Assembly: GCA_002418285.1 (NCBI GenBank)
Contig: DIDT01000067.1
Coordinates: 62,001 to 126,000 of the forward strand
Source: Phycisphaerales bacterium UBA5793
Lineage (GTDB): Bacteria; Planctomycetota; Phycisphaerae; Phycisphaerales; UBA5793
Length of the DNA: 64,000 nucleotides
Direction of reading: 5' to 3'
Shown here one piece after another: positions 8,535 to 16,014 of this stretch (the stretch's first letter is position 1; every line of letters starts with the position of its first letter). The notes beneath the pieces are model-generated. The model did no database searches. It had not been told where the DNA came from and saw nothing but the letters and a program-made list of their open reading frames with translations. The position numbers were made by a program, and so were the translations under genes.

Positions 8535-9517
8535 TGATGAGCCGATCCGCAGCCAGCACTGTCAGCGCTACTTCACTTGCTGAAGCACAGGAGAGTGGCG
8601 CCGTATTCGCCGAGTCCCCCGCTCTGCGCGATGCCTACGAGCAATGCCGGCGGATCACCCGCGCCAATGCTCGAAACTTCTACTTTGGCCTTCGATTGAC
8701 CCCCGAGCCCAAGCGATCATCCCTATACGCGATCTACGCTTGGATGCGCCGGGCTGATGACCTTGTCGATGACAGCCTCGGCGACGAAGCCGCGCTGGCC
8801 GACTTCCGGGAACGCACCAGCCGCGTCTTCCGCGGCGCCTGGCGACCACACCGCGATCCTGAGCACGCCAATGAAGTCGATTCCGATCAGGCGATGTGGC
8901 ACGCGTTTGCGGATACGGTTTCGCGGTTCCGTCTGCGCGAAACCGAGTTTCGTGAGATGATCGAGGGACAGCTCTCCGATCTGCACGGCGCCACGTACAA
9001 GACGCTTGATGATCTGGTCACCTACTGCCGACATGTCGCCTCCACGGTCGGCCTCGTGTGCATCTCCGTCTGGGGATTTGACGGCAGCGCCCGGGCCCGC
9101 CGACTCGCCGAGTGGCGCGGCATCGCATTTCAACTTACCAATATCCTGCGCGACTACGCGGAAGACTATGACGTCGGTCGTGTCTACCTGCCTGCCGACG
9201 ATTTTGCTCGCTTCAATCTGACGCCTGAGGAGTTGCGCAACTGGTCCAATCCGGATGCATGCCTTGAGTTCATGCGATTCCAGATCAAACGGGCCGCAGA
9301 GTACTACGACCGCTCGGCCCCGCTTGGCGATGTCGTGAATGAAGATGGACAGGCTGCCCTGGCCGCCATGACTCGCATCTACCGTCGACTGCTCGAACTC
9401 ATCGCCGTCACGCCGCGCCGGGCTGCGGCGGGCTCTGCTCGCATCCGCGTCGCCACCTCGCGAAAGATCGTCATTGGCCTCACGGCAGCCTGGACGAAAC
9501 GGCGGAGCGGCTCGTGA
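8531..9517 (+). CDS. hpnD: Presqualene diphosphate synthase HpnD
   Basis: 328 residues with a GTG start overlapping the hpnC stop (ATG codons follow immediately and are alternatives). It condenses two farnesyl diphosphates into presqualene diphosphate. Both catalytic Asp-rich motifs are intact: RRADDLVDD in the first region and QLTNILRDYAEDYDVGRVYLP in the second. The NARNFYFGLRL substrate-binding segment is also kept. The end overlaps the hpnE start by four bases, so the three genes are translationally coupled. Confidence 0.95.
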   Translation: MMMSRSAASTVSATSLAEAQESGAVFAESPALRDAYEQCRRITRANARNFYFGLRLTPEPKRSSLYAIYAWMRRADDLVDDSLGDEAALADFRERTSRVFRGAWRPHRDPEHANEVDSDQAMWHAFADTVSRFRLRETEFREMIEGQLSDLHGATYKTLDDLVTYCRHVASTVGLVCISVWGFDGSARARRLAEWRGIAFQLTNILRDYAEDYDVGRVYLPADDFARFNLTPEELRNWSNPDACLEFMRFQIKRAAEYYDRSAPLGDVVNEDGQAALAAMTRIYRRLLELIAVTPRRAAAGSARIRVATSRKIVIGLTAAWTKRRSGS

Positions 9518-10875
9518 CCAAGGCGGCTCGCGTCGCGGTCATCGGCGGGGGTGTGGCGGGACTGGCAGCGACAGTAAGACTTCACGAGGCCGGCTGCCAC
9601 GTCACGCTCATCGAAGCCCGCAATCGTCTCGGCGGGCGGGCAACCAGTTTCACCGACCCGACCACCGGACAACGCATCGACAATTGCCAGCACGTCGTGC
9701 TCGGCTGCTGTACCAATCTACTCGATCTCTACCGGCGCCTTGGGGTTGCGCATCAGATCGAGTGGCACGATCGGATGTACTTTGCCTCCGCCGACGGCAA
9801 GATCGACGTGCTCAAACCCTCGATCCTCCCGGCGCCGCTGCACCTCTCGCTGTCGATCATGGGCTTTGGCGCCTACTCGGTTTCGGAGAAGTTCGCCCTG
9901 ACCACCGCTATGAAGGCGATCGCCTCAACCGACCGCCGCGCCTGCACCGACGTCACGTTCAGACAGTGGCTCAGACAATGCGGCCAGTCCGAGCGTTTGA
10001 TTCGCCGTTTCTGGGATGTGGTCGTCGTGAGCGCCTGCAATTTGCCGTGCGATCGTGTCGCCGCCGAGCCGGCGTTGCAGGTCTTTCAGGAAGGATTCCT
10101 TGCCCACCGCGATGCATGGCGACTCGGCGTCCCGCACTGTCCACTAGTCGACCTCTACGACCCCGCTCATCAATTCGTGGATGATCTGCGCCTCTCAACG
10201 CGCGTGCAGCGGATCGAGGGATCAAGCCAAGTCGAACAACTGACCCTCGATGATGGCTCTTCGGTCGAAGCGGATGCCTACGTGCTCGCGTTACCCTTCG
10301 AGCAGTTGCCCGGCGTGATGAGCGACGATCTGCTGCGCGGGGACGCACGCCTGACCCAATCGCGCGAACTGCAGCACAGTCCCATCCTCGGTGTGCACTT
10401 GCACTTCGAACGGCCCGTGAGCGAACTGCCGCATGTCGTGCTGCTCGATGCGTCGGTTCAGTGGGTATTCTTCAAGAACGCAGGTCGCACGGCTCACGCC
10501 GTCATCAGCGCGGCCCAAGACTGGATGAACCTGAGCGCCGACGAGATCGTATCGCGCGTTCGCGCTGACCTGGCCTCGCAGTTTTCGGAAGCGGCGATCG
10601 GCGGCGCCAATCCGCTGCTCAAACAGCACGTTGTGAAGGAAAAACGGGCGACCTTTGCTGCGACACCCGGCGCTCAGAAGTATCGACCTGGCACGACCGG
10701 ACCGACTTCCAACCTCCTCCTCGCGGGCGACTACTGCACCACTGGCTGGCCGGCGACGATGGAGGGCGCCGCGCGCAGCGGATACGCCGCGGCGGGCTCG
10801 ATCCTCGGCGAAGATCTGATGGTCGCCGACCTGGCGCCGTCGCTGCTCTACGGCATCGCTTCGAGCATCCCGTGA
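9514..10875 (+). CDS. hpnE: Hydroxysqualene dehydroxylase HpnE (FAD-dependent)
   Basis: 453 residues, GTG start inside the hpnD stop. An FAD-binding Rossmann motif, VIGGGVAGLAATVRL, opens the protein, followed by the EARNRLGGRATSF flavin-contact segment. The C-terminal GDYCTTGWPATMEGAARSGYAAA is the second dinucleotide motif of the phytoene-desaturase/amine-oxidase family. HpnE reduces hydroxysqualene to squalene, the precursor of hopanoids. No squalene-hopene cyclase gene is in the window. The transcript ends at a hairpin directly downstream. Confidence 0.95.
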   Translation: MTKAARVAVIGGGVAGLAATVRLHEAGCHVTLIEARNRLGGRATSFTDPTTGQRIDNCQHVVLGCCTNLLDLYRRLGVAHQIEWHDRMYFASADGKIDVLKPSILPAPLHLSLSIMGFGAYSVSEKFALTTAMKAIASTDRRACTDVTFRQWLRQCGQSERLIRRFWDVVVVSACNLPCDRVAAEPALQVFQEGFLAHRDAWRLGVPHCPLVDLYDPAHQFVDDLRLSTRVQRIEGSSQVEQLTLDDGSSVEADAYVLALPFEQLPGVMSDDLLRGDARLTQSRELQHSPILGVHLHFERPVSELPHVVLLDASVQWVFFKNAGRTAHAVISAAQDWMNLSADEIVSRVRADLASQFSEAAIGGANPLLKQHVVKEKRATFAATPGAQKYRPGTTGPTSNLLLAGDYCTTGWPATMEGAARSGYAAAGSILGEDLMVADLAPSLLYGIASSIP

Positions 10876-10884
10876 GCGCAACGA

Positions 10885-10914
10885 AAAGCCCATGCAATTC
10901 CTTGCATGGGCTTT
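10885..10914. terminator. Bidirectional hairpin terminator between convergent hpnE and the cytochrome b genes
   Basis: Perfect 13-base inverted repeat (10885-10897 with 10902-10914) around a four-base loop. Arms start and end with A/T triplets, so either strand would end in a short U tract. It sits nine bases past the hpnE stop and 28 bases from the convergent stop. Confidence 0.75.
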
Positions 10915-10942
10915 GAAATGAACAACTCGGTAACGTAGACCG

Positions 10943-12088
10943 TCAGAGATTGAAACTGATCTCCGGCATCGCGATGATGTACTTGAGGTTCATCGTCCAG
11001 CGCCCGACCATCTTCACCGGCACAAGCATCATGACCACGAACAGCACAGCCATCAAGTAGTAACGGGCGAAACCCATCTGCGTGCGCAGGCGGCCGAAGA
11101 ACTTGATCTTGGTCAGCAGATACGGCAGCGCAAAGAACCAGAAGCCTGATAACACGAGTCCAGGCCACTCGCGCACCAGCATGCTGCTGGGCAGTTTGCC
11201 GCCGAGGATGACCACGTACCAGATGTCGCTGACGTTGATGTTCGTCAGGGCGTCAACGCGGTGCGAATCCCAGGTCTGGAAGGGACCGAAGAAGTTCCAG
11301 TTCGGGCCCCGGAGGAACGTACCGAAGACGATCAACACGCACCAGAGGATGAGGTAGCCGAACATCCACGTCAGAATAGCGAACTTGCGTTCTTTGAATG
11401 TGTAGTAGCCGTTGCCCTTGGGATTGGTGTCAATGTAGGGCATGGCAGCCAGTCCGAGGATAATCAGCCCCGGCAATACCACGCCCGCCATCCACGGGTC
11501 AAAGTACACGAGCATTTCCTGCAGGCCCAGGAAGTACCACGGCGCCTTGGAGGGATTCGGAGGGCCGGCCGGGTTCGCCGCCGCCTCGAGCGGCGCCTTG
11601 AGGCACACCGACCAGATGATCAGCACCACGGTGCACAGCACCATGGCCAACAGCTCGGTGTAGACGAGATCGGGCCAGCAGAGGACCTTGTCTTCGCGGT
11701 CTTCCTCGATCAGCGGTTTGCCAACCTCCATGTTGTGATCATTGATCGCCGCCTGACGCAACCCGAGCCACAGGAAGTAGAGCGTCAGGAAGATCATCAT
11801 CGAGATCGGAACGTTGTCGGGCTTCTGAAGAATCGCGGCATAACTCTCGTCAAGCGGAATGAAGCCGAAGTAGACGATCGTGAAGACAAGCATCATCGGC
11901 CAGAAGATGATCGGCTTGGTCCACTTGCGGTAGCCGAAGAACGCACCGAGCATGAGCAGCAGAAACATCGGCAGGCTGTACTGCGGGACGCTCCATCGGT
12001 TGACGAAGTCCTTGAACTTGTCAAGCGCGGTCACCTGCTCGGCGCCGGCGGCGAGGTGGAGCATGGAGTTGGAGAGAAGCATGTGCAT
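10943..12088 (-). CDS. Cytochrome b C-terminal subunit (subunit IV/PetD-like, extended)
   Basis: 381 residues from ATG 12088 (a TTG six bases upstream is possible). The first 115 residues hold about three extra membrane helices. The region from PDLVYTELLA to GLAAMPYID matches the C-terminal cytochrome b domain, including APWYFLGLQEMLVYFDPW at the quinol (Qo) site, where bc1 and b6f enzymes usually have PEWY. Three or four further helices follow, with the TFLRGPNWNFFGPF segment common in this class. It is much longer than plant or cyanobacterial subunit IV (about 160 residues). It pairs with the heme-carrying subunit encoded immediately upstream to form a quinol-oxidising core in the inner membrane. 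Confidence 0.88.
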   Translation of the reverse strand: MHMLLSNSMLHLAAGAEQVTALDKFKDFVNRWSVPQYSLPMFLLLMLGAFFGYRKWTKPIIFWPMMLVFTIVYFGFIPLDESYAAILQKPDNVPISMMIFLTLYFLWLGLRQAAINDHNMEVGKPLIEEDREDKVLCWPDLVYTELLAMVLCTVVLIIWSVCLKAPLEAAANPAGPPNPSKAPWYFLGLQEMLVYFDPWMAGVVLPGLIILGLAAMPYIDTNPKGNGYYTFKERKFAILTWMFGYLILWCVLIVFGTFLRGPNWNFFGPFQTWDSHRVDALTNINVSDIWYVVILGGKLPSSMLVREWPGLVLSGFWFFALPYLLTKIKFFGRLRTQMGFARYYLMAVLFVVMMLVPVKMVGRWTMNLKYIIAMPEISFNL

Positions 12089-12108
12089 GGGCAATTTGAT
12101 TCCGGTGG

Positions 12109-12128
12109 TGCCGGACCACGGTCCGGCA
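12109..12128. repeat. Inverted repeat between the two cytochrome b genes
   Basis: A near-contiguous 20-base dyad (nine-base arms, two-base centre) in the 66-base intercistronic gap. There is no T run, so it may be an mRNA stability or processing hairpin, not a terminator. Confidence 0.5.
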
Positions 12129-12154
12129 TCAGTTCACAGTAACGATTTCCCGCC

Positions 12155-12937
12155 TTACATGGGTCCGCTGATGCCGCCGTCCTTACGTATGCGCCAGAAG
12201 TGCACCGCGATGAGGGTGGCGGCTCCGAGCGGGATGGCGATGCAGTGCAGGACATAGAAGCGCAGCAGTGCTGCCTCGCCGACCGAGTCGCCCGCCAGCA
12301 GGAGGAACTTCGCATCCGAATACGGCGTGACGATCGGAATCCCGCCGGGCAACTGGAGCAATTCGCGCCCCGGACCGTTCATGCCGGCAAACGGCGTCGC
12401 CTCGGCCATCTTGCTGCCGACCGTGATGGCCCAGATGGCCAACTGGTCCCAGGGGAGCAGGTAGCCTGTGAACGACAGCAGCATCGTCAGCACGAGTAGA
12501 ATGACGCCGACCACCCAGTTGAACTCGCGTGGAGGTTTGTACGATCCCGTCAGGAATACGCGCATCATGTGCAGCCACACGGCGATGATCATGGCGTGAG
12601 CTCCCCAGCGGTGAATCTCTCGCATCACACCCAGTGTCAGCGCCGCCCGCATCTGAATGATGTCGCTGTACGCGTACTCGACGACCGGGCGGTAGTAAAA
12701 CATCAGCAGCACGCCGCTGATCGTCTCGGCGATAAAGAGAAAGAACGTCAGTCCGCCCATGCACCAGGTAAACGAGAGGCGAATGCCGCTCTTGCGCACT
12801 GCGACCGGGTGCAAGTGCAGGAAGACGTTGGACATGATCGCCATGACCCGCGTTCGGCGATCGCGCGGGATGCCGTGCCGGAAGATCGAACTCCAGACCT
12901 GGCTCTCGCGAACTGAATTGATCACGCCCTGAAGCAT
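12155..12937 (-). CDS. Cytochrome b N-terminal subunit, b6-type, diheme with a possible heme c(i) cysteine
   Basis: 260 residues from ATG 12937, with AGAGGAA upstream. Four core helices are recognisable. Heme ligands are His109 and His123 (spacing x13) in helix B and His231 and His246 (spacing x14) in helix D. The x14 spacing is that of b6f-type rather than bc1-type cytochromes. Cys59 in WCMGGLT aligns with Cys35 of cytochrome b6 (YCLGGIT), which covalently holds heme c(i). GYLLPWDQ is conserved. It is the proximal gene of a two-gene unit; no Rieske or cytochrome c gene is adjacent, so the remaining subunits must lie elsewhere. Confidence 0.93.
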   Translation of the reverse strand: MLQGVINSVRESQVWSSIFRHGIPRDRRTRVMAIMSNVFLHLHPVAVRKSGIRLSFTWCMGGLTFFLFIAETISGVLLMFYYRPVVEYAYSDIIQMRAALTLGVMREIHRWGAHAMIIAVWLHMMRVFLTGSYKPPREFNWVVGVILLVLTMLLSFTGYLLPWDQLAIWAITVGSKMAEATPFAGMNGPGRELLQLPGGIPIVTPYSDAKFLLLAGDSVGEAALLRFYVLHCIAIPLGAATLIAVHFWRIRKDGGISGPM

Positions 12938-13085
12938 TAAGCATTCCTCTCGTGGCCGGAATTGTTCCGCTTACTTCCGGTCACTTCTACGTTTCGTTTC
13001 ACACGTTGAGGGTCTGAATTGGGCTCACACCCGGCGCGGCCGCCAAACACCAAAGCCGCGCTGCGCGATTCGCCTTCCCTCGTCA

Positions 13086-13988
13086 TCAACTGCGCACTTC
13101 GAGAACGGCAGCCTCGCGCTTGGCGAGCGGTTTGCCTTTCTTGTCCACTTTGAGGCGCATCCATTCCGACAATGTTTCACGAGCCCTTGGCAGAGCCTCC
13201 TGCGGATCGGCCAGACTCGGCAACCAGAGTTTATCCCACTCGAAGCAAAGCCACCCGGTGTATCCGATGCCTCGCAGCATCTCGACAAACCGCTCCACTT
13301 CTACGTTTCCTGCGCCAAGTTCGCAGTAGCCCGTGCCTTCACCAATGTTCGTGTCTTTCACCTTCGCATAGCGGATCCGACTGTTGAGCGTGGTCACGCT
13401 CAGACCGGGCCGCTCGCCCACCGTCGCGGCGTACGCGACGTTCCAGCACACACCCACCAATGGATGATCGGTGTAGTTCGTCAGGTTCCACAGTTCGCGT
13501 GAGCGGGCGAATGAGCCGGCATTCTCGATGACGATCTCCACGCCACTCTCTTCCGCATACTCAGCCAGCTCAACATAGCGATCCGCCAGACGGCGCACGG
13601 CCGCCGCGGGCACTTCGCCAGGATAGATCATGTACCCGAAGGTCCGAATGCGCGGGCAGTTGAGCCGTGCGGCCATATCGACAAAGGACTTGGCGCTGGC
13701 CAGCGCCTGGACGGCCTCCGTCTTGCCCCGGTAATGCAGCGCCGCACTGGTGGCGAGGCAGGAAATCTGGATCGACGCCTGCTCGAACAGATGGCGGATC
13801 TTGTCCGGATCGCTGAGGGCGGGATCGCAGGCCAATTGACTCGATCCGGCTCCAAAGGTACGCAATTCGACGCCCTGGTAGCCGTACTCCGTGGCGGCAG
13901 CCACCACCTGCTCAATGCCCCATGTGGGACAGGCGACGGTGCTGAATGCCAAGGGACTGACGGGGTGCTGATTCGACGATTCGCTCAT
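13086..13988 (-). CDS. Sugar phosphate isomerase/epimerase-like TIM barrel with eroded metal site
   Basis: 300 residues from ATG 13988 behind GGCAGGAGCG. The fold is that of the xylose-isomerase-like/AP-endonuclease-2 superfamily: GYQGVELRTF near the start, VIENAGSF for the first Glu ligand, LCFEWDKLW for the last Glu. The usual WDxxH segment reads CWNVAYA and the usual HVKD-type His reads YAKVKD, so an Asp and two His of the divalent-metal site appear to be missing. It may be a non-metal or non-catalytic family member. It is a single gene between aroK and the cytochrome b pair. Confidence 0.8.
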   Translation of the reverse strand: MSESSNQHPVSPLAFSTVACPTWGIEQVVAAATEYGYQGVELRTFGAGSSQLACDPALSDPDKIRHLFEQASIQISCLATSAALHYRGKTEAVQALASAKSFVDMAARLNCPRIRTFGYMIYPGEVPAAAVRRLADRYVELAEYAEESGVEIVIENAGSFARSRELWNLTNYTDHPLVGVCWNVAYAATVGERPGLSVTTLNSRIRYAKVKDTNIGEGTGYCELGAGNVEVERFVEMLRGIGYTGWLCFEWDKLWLPSLADPQEALPRARETLSEWMRLKVDKKGKPLAKREAAVLEVRS

Positions 13989-14064
13989 GACGCTCCTGCC
14001 CGGGCCGATGGCGCGGGGGCAATCGTAGTGAGGGCCCTCCGACGGTCAAACGCCGGGATGCAGC

Positions 14065-14586
14065 CTAGAAATGGTTCCTGATGAGGTAGTCAGCGGCGTC
14101 CCGCTCGCCCAGGTGCGACACATCAAGCACCACATCCGCCATCATGCGGTACATCGGGTCGCGCTGGGCCAGAACCACTTCGATTTCATCCGCGGCGTTC
14201 CGGCCGGTGAGCGAGGGTCGATCGCCCGGCAGTTCCGTGAGTCGGCGACGCAGCTCGCTCGCATCACAGGCGAGGTAGATAACCCTGAGTCGGCTATCGC
14301 GTCGAGATTGATCAATGGCCTCCTGCACGGAAGGCACCAGCGGCGCTCCACCGCCTGCCGCAATCACCTGTTCGTCTCCCTTGAGCAGTTCGACGATCAC
14401 ATTCGCCTCCGCCTGTCGCCACTCACTCTCGCCATGCAAGCGCCACACCTCGGCAATCGAGGCTTCAGCAAACTGCGCCAGCACGACTTCGTCCATATCT
14501 ACGGCCTTGCGCCACAACGCATTGGCAATGATTCGGGCGAGCGTGGTCTTTCCACTGGCGCGGGCTCCAATCAACATGACGTTCAT
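14065..14586 (-). CDS. aroK: Shikimate kinase
   Basis: 173 residues, the usual family size. It phosphorylates shikimate at O3 in the aromatic pathway. The P-loop GARASGKTT is at residues 7-15, DMDE provides the Asp near residue 32, SEWRQAEANV provides the shikimate-binding Arg, AAGGGAPL is the GGG loop, and GDRPSL lies in the LID. It starts nine bases after the stop of the upstream squalene-synthase-like gene, so the two are probably cotranscribed. Confidence 0.92.
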   Translation of the reverse strand: MNVMLIGARASGKTTLARIIANALWRKAVDMDEVVLAQFAEASIAEVWRLHGESEWRQAEANVIVELLKGDEQVIAAGGGAPLVPSVQEAIDQSRRDSRLRVIYLACDASELRRRLTELPGDRPSLTGRNAADEIEVVLAQRDPMYRMMADVVLDVSHLGERDAADYLIRNHF

Positions 14587-14595
14587 GAACGATCC

Positions 14596-15681
14596 TCATA
14601 GGTGGGACACGGAGTTGGAACGAATCTGGGGCACCGGCTCAATCAAGAGGTCCGACGACATTTCCCTAAGAGCCGACACGATGCGCGGATCGAATCGCTG
14701 TGAAATTGCGTAGCGCCATGCACGGAACCGATGTGCCTTGAGACGCTCGGCGAGACTCCGTGCGGGTTCGTTGCGACCCTTCGGCTCGATCAGGACGGCA
14801 TCGCCCCAGAGCCCCGCAAAAGCCGCAAAAGCACGGGCCGAAGCGCCTGGAAGCGATTCGATCAGACGCGCCGCATCTGCCAGGTGACTCAGACAGCGCG
14901 ATGTGTAGTGATCCATCAGTCTCTGACAACTCCCACGCAAATCAGCATCAGCGGCCCCCTCACCTTTGCCGCTCAACCACGACTCGAAATCAGAATCGCG
15001 AAGACCAAATCTCGACAGGACCTCCAACGGGACGAAGCAGCGATCGCCGTTCACAAACGAGTCCCGCACGCAAAGCAACTCCCGGGCCAGAGTCACAAAG
15101 CGAACAGCCTGCACCGACTCGTCTCGAACTACCGCGTCCGGGTCGGCTGCAAATGCGACGCTGCGCAGAATCTCGGCAAGCGGCACGGCGATCGAATCGA
15201 CAATCCGATCGAGCGCCCGCTCGGTTGCCAGCCGCCGTACGGCCAAGGCAGCGCTGCACCCGTCTACGTATGCATCGAACGCGCCGCGTGGAAGCTCGGT
15301 GCCCCGCTGCACGGCAAGAAACGCCTCCAGGTCCGGCCGCCCAACGGCACCAGGCTTCGCTTCGTCAAAAAGAAACGCCACGACGTTGTGCGCCACCATC
15401 GTGCGCATCTCGATGGATCCTGAGCCACATCCACATCCTCCGGACTCTGACGCATCAGATTCCTGGTCGTGCGAATGTTCGCGTTCCAGTTCTTTTTCGA
15501 CTTCGCGCCCGGCAACGATGTCCGAGACCAGCCGCAGAATCGCCGCCACGGCGAGCAGTTGATCGCGTGAAGCGCGGGGCAGGAATCGCACCGCGAGCCA
15601 GATATCGGGCGCAAGGCGACGGCAGGCACGATGGAGCAGTGCCGATTGCCGCCTGTCAATCTGAGGACTGCTCGGCCGCAC
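14596..15681 (-). CDS. Squalene/phytoene-synthase-like protein without the catalytic Asp-rich motifs
   Basis: 361 residues from a GTG start with no clear ribosome site. The pattern along the chain follows HpnC/HpnD. AVRFLPRASRDQLLAVAAILRL matches the first helices, but the DDxxD position reads VSDIVAGRE (residues 52-60). The second motif, LRDxxED before the YLP segment, becomes LLCVRDSFVNGD followed by FVPLEVLSRFGL (about 202-226), so both key Asp appear replaced. The C-terminal LMDHYTSRCLSHLADAARLIESLP fits the last helices. A charged His/Asp/Cys-rich loop with GGCGCG sits at about residues 66-89. Fold assignment is inferred from pattern; catalysis of FPP coupling looks unlikely. Cotranscribed with aroK. 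Confidence 0.72.
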   Translation of the reverse strand: MRPSSPQIDRRQSALLHRACRRLAPDIWLAVRFLPRASRDQLLAVAAILRLVSDIVAGREVEKELEREHSHDQESDASESGGCGCGSGSIEMRTMVAHNVVAFLFDEAKPGAVGRPDLEAFLAVQRGTELPRGAFDAYVDGCSAALAVRRLATERALDRIVDSIAVPLAEILRSVAFAADPDAVVRDESVQAVRFVTLARELLCVRDSFVNGDRCFVPLEVLSRFGLRDSDFESWLSGKGEGAADADLRGSCQRLMDHYTSRCLSHLADAARLIESLPGASARAFAAFAGLWGDAVLIEPKGRNEPARSLAERLKAHRFRAWRYAISQRFDPRIVSALREMSSDLLIEPVPQIRSNSVSHL

Positions 15682-15865
15682 GGTAGTGTTGGACCTGAAA
15701 GGGGATCTGAGACGCTTTGCTATCGACCGATAACTGGTTCCAAGAACTTGCCGCAGCTGGTCGAAGCAGCCTATTGCCTATCGGATGGACGTTCATCCAC
15801 CAGAAATTCAACAAAAACCTGATTTTCCAATTGCATTCTGGGAGTGGCGATGCCATAGTATAGTA

Positions 15866-15961
15866 TCAGAATTGGCCGTCCTAGGTGCGACTCCACCAAA
15901 GACTTACGACCGTGCCATCCACCCGCCGCCGATTCGGAGTTTCTCCGGTCGGCGGTTTTTT
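15866..15961 (+). ncRNA. Candidate small RNA (about 95 nt)
   Basis: A plausible promoter (TTGCAT at 15831-15836, 17-base spacer, CATAGT at 15854-15859) precedes a short stretch ending in a strong terminator. No ORF lies between them and both flanking genes are on the other strand. It is predicted from signals only; no known RNA family is recognised. Confidence 0.3.
15926..15961 (+). terminator. Orphan Rho-independent terminator on the plus strand
   Basis: Outer arms CCGCCGA (15926-15932) and TCGGCGG (15949-15955) enclose inner CGGAG/CTCCG arms. A six-base T run follows at 15956-15961. There is no annotated plus-strand gene for 5 kb upstream. Confidence 0.8.
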
Positions 15962-16014
15962 GTTTTCTACTTATCCACAATTCATCCCAATTTGGTTGAA
16001 CTCCCCCAGCTTGC

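Larger units (their letters stand above)
15682..16014. other. Intergenic region with an orphan plus-strand terminator
   Basis: 333 bases between the minus-strand genes for the squalene-synthase-like protein and the HtrA protease. No supported ORF. It contains a plus-strand terminator and a possible promoter, listed separately as a candidate small RNA. Confidence 0.55.

Noticed and set aside
15926..15961. The hairpin as terminator of the minus-strand HtrA gene
   Set aside because: The T run lies on the plus strand side only; on the minus strand no U run follows the hairpin.
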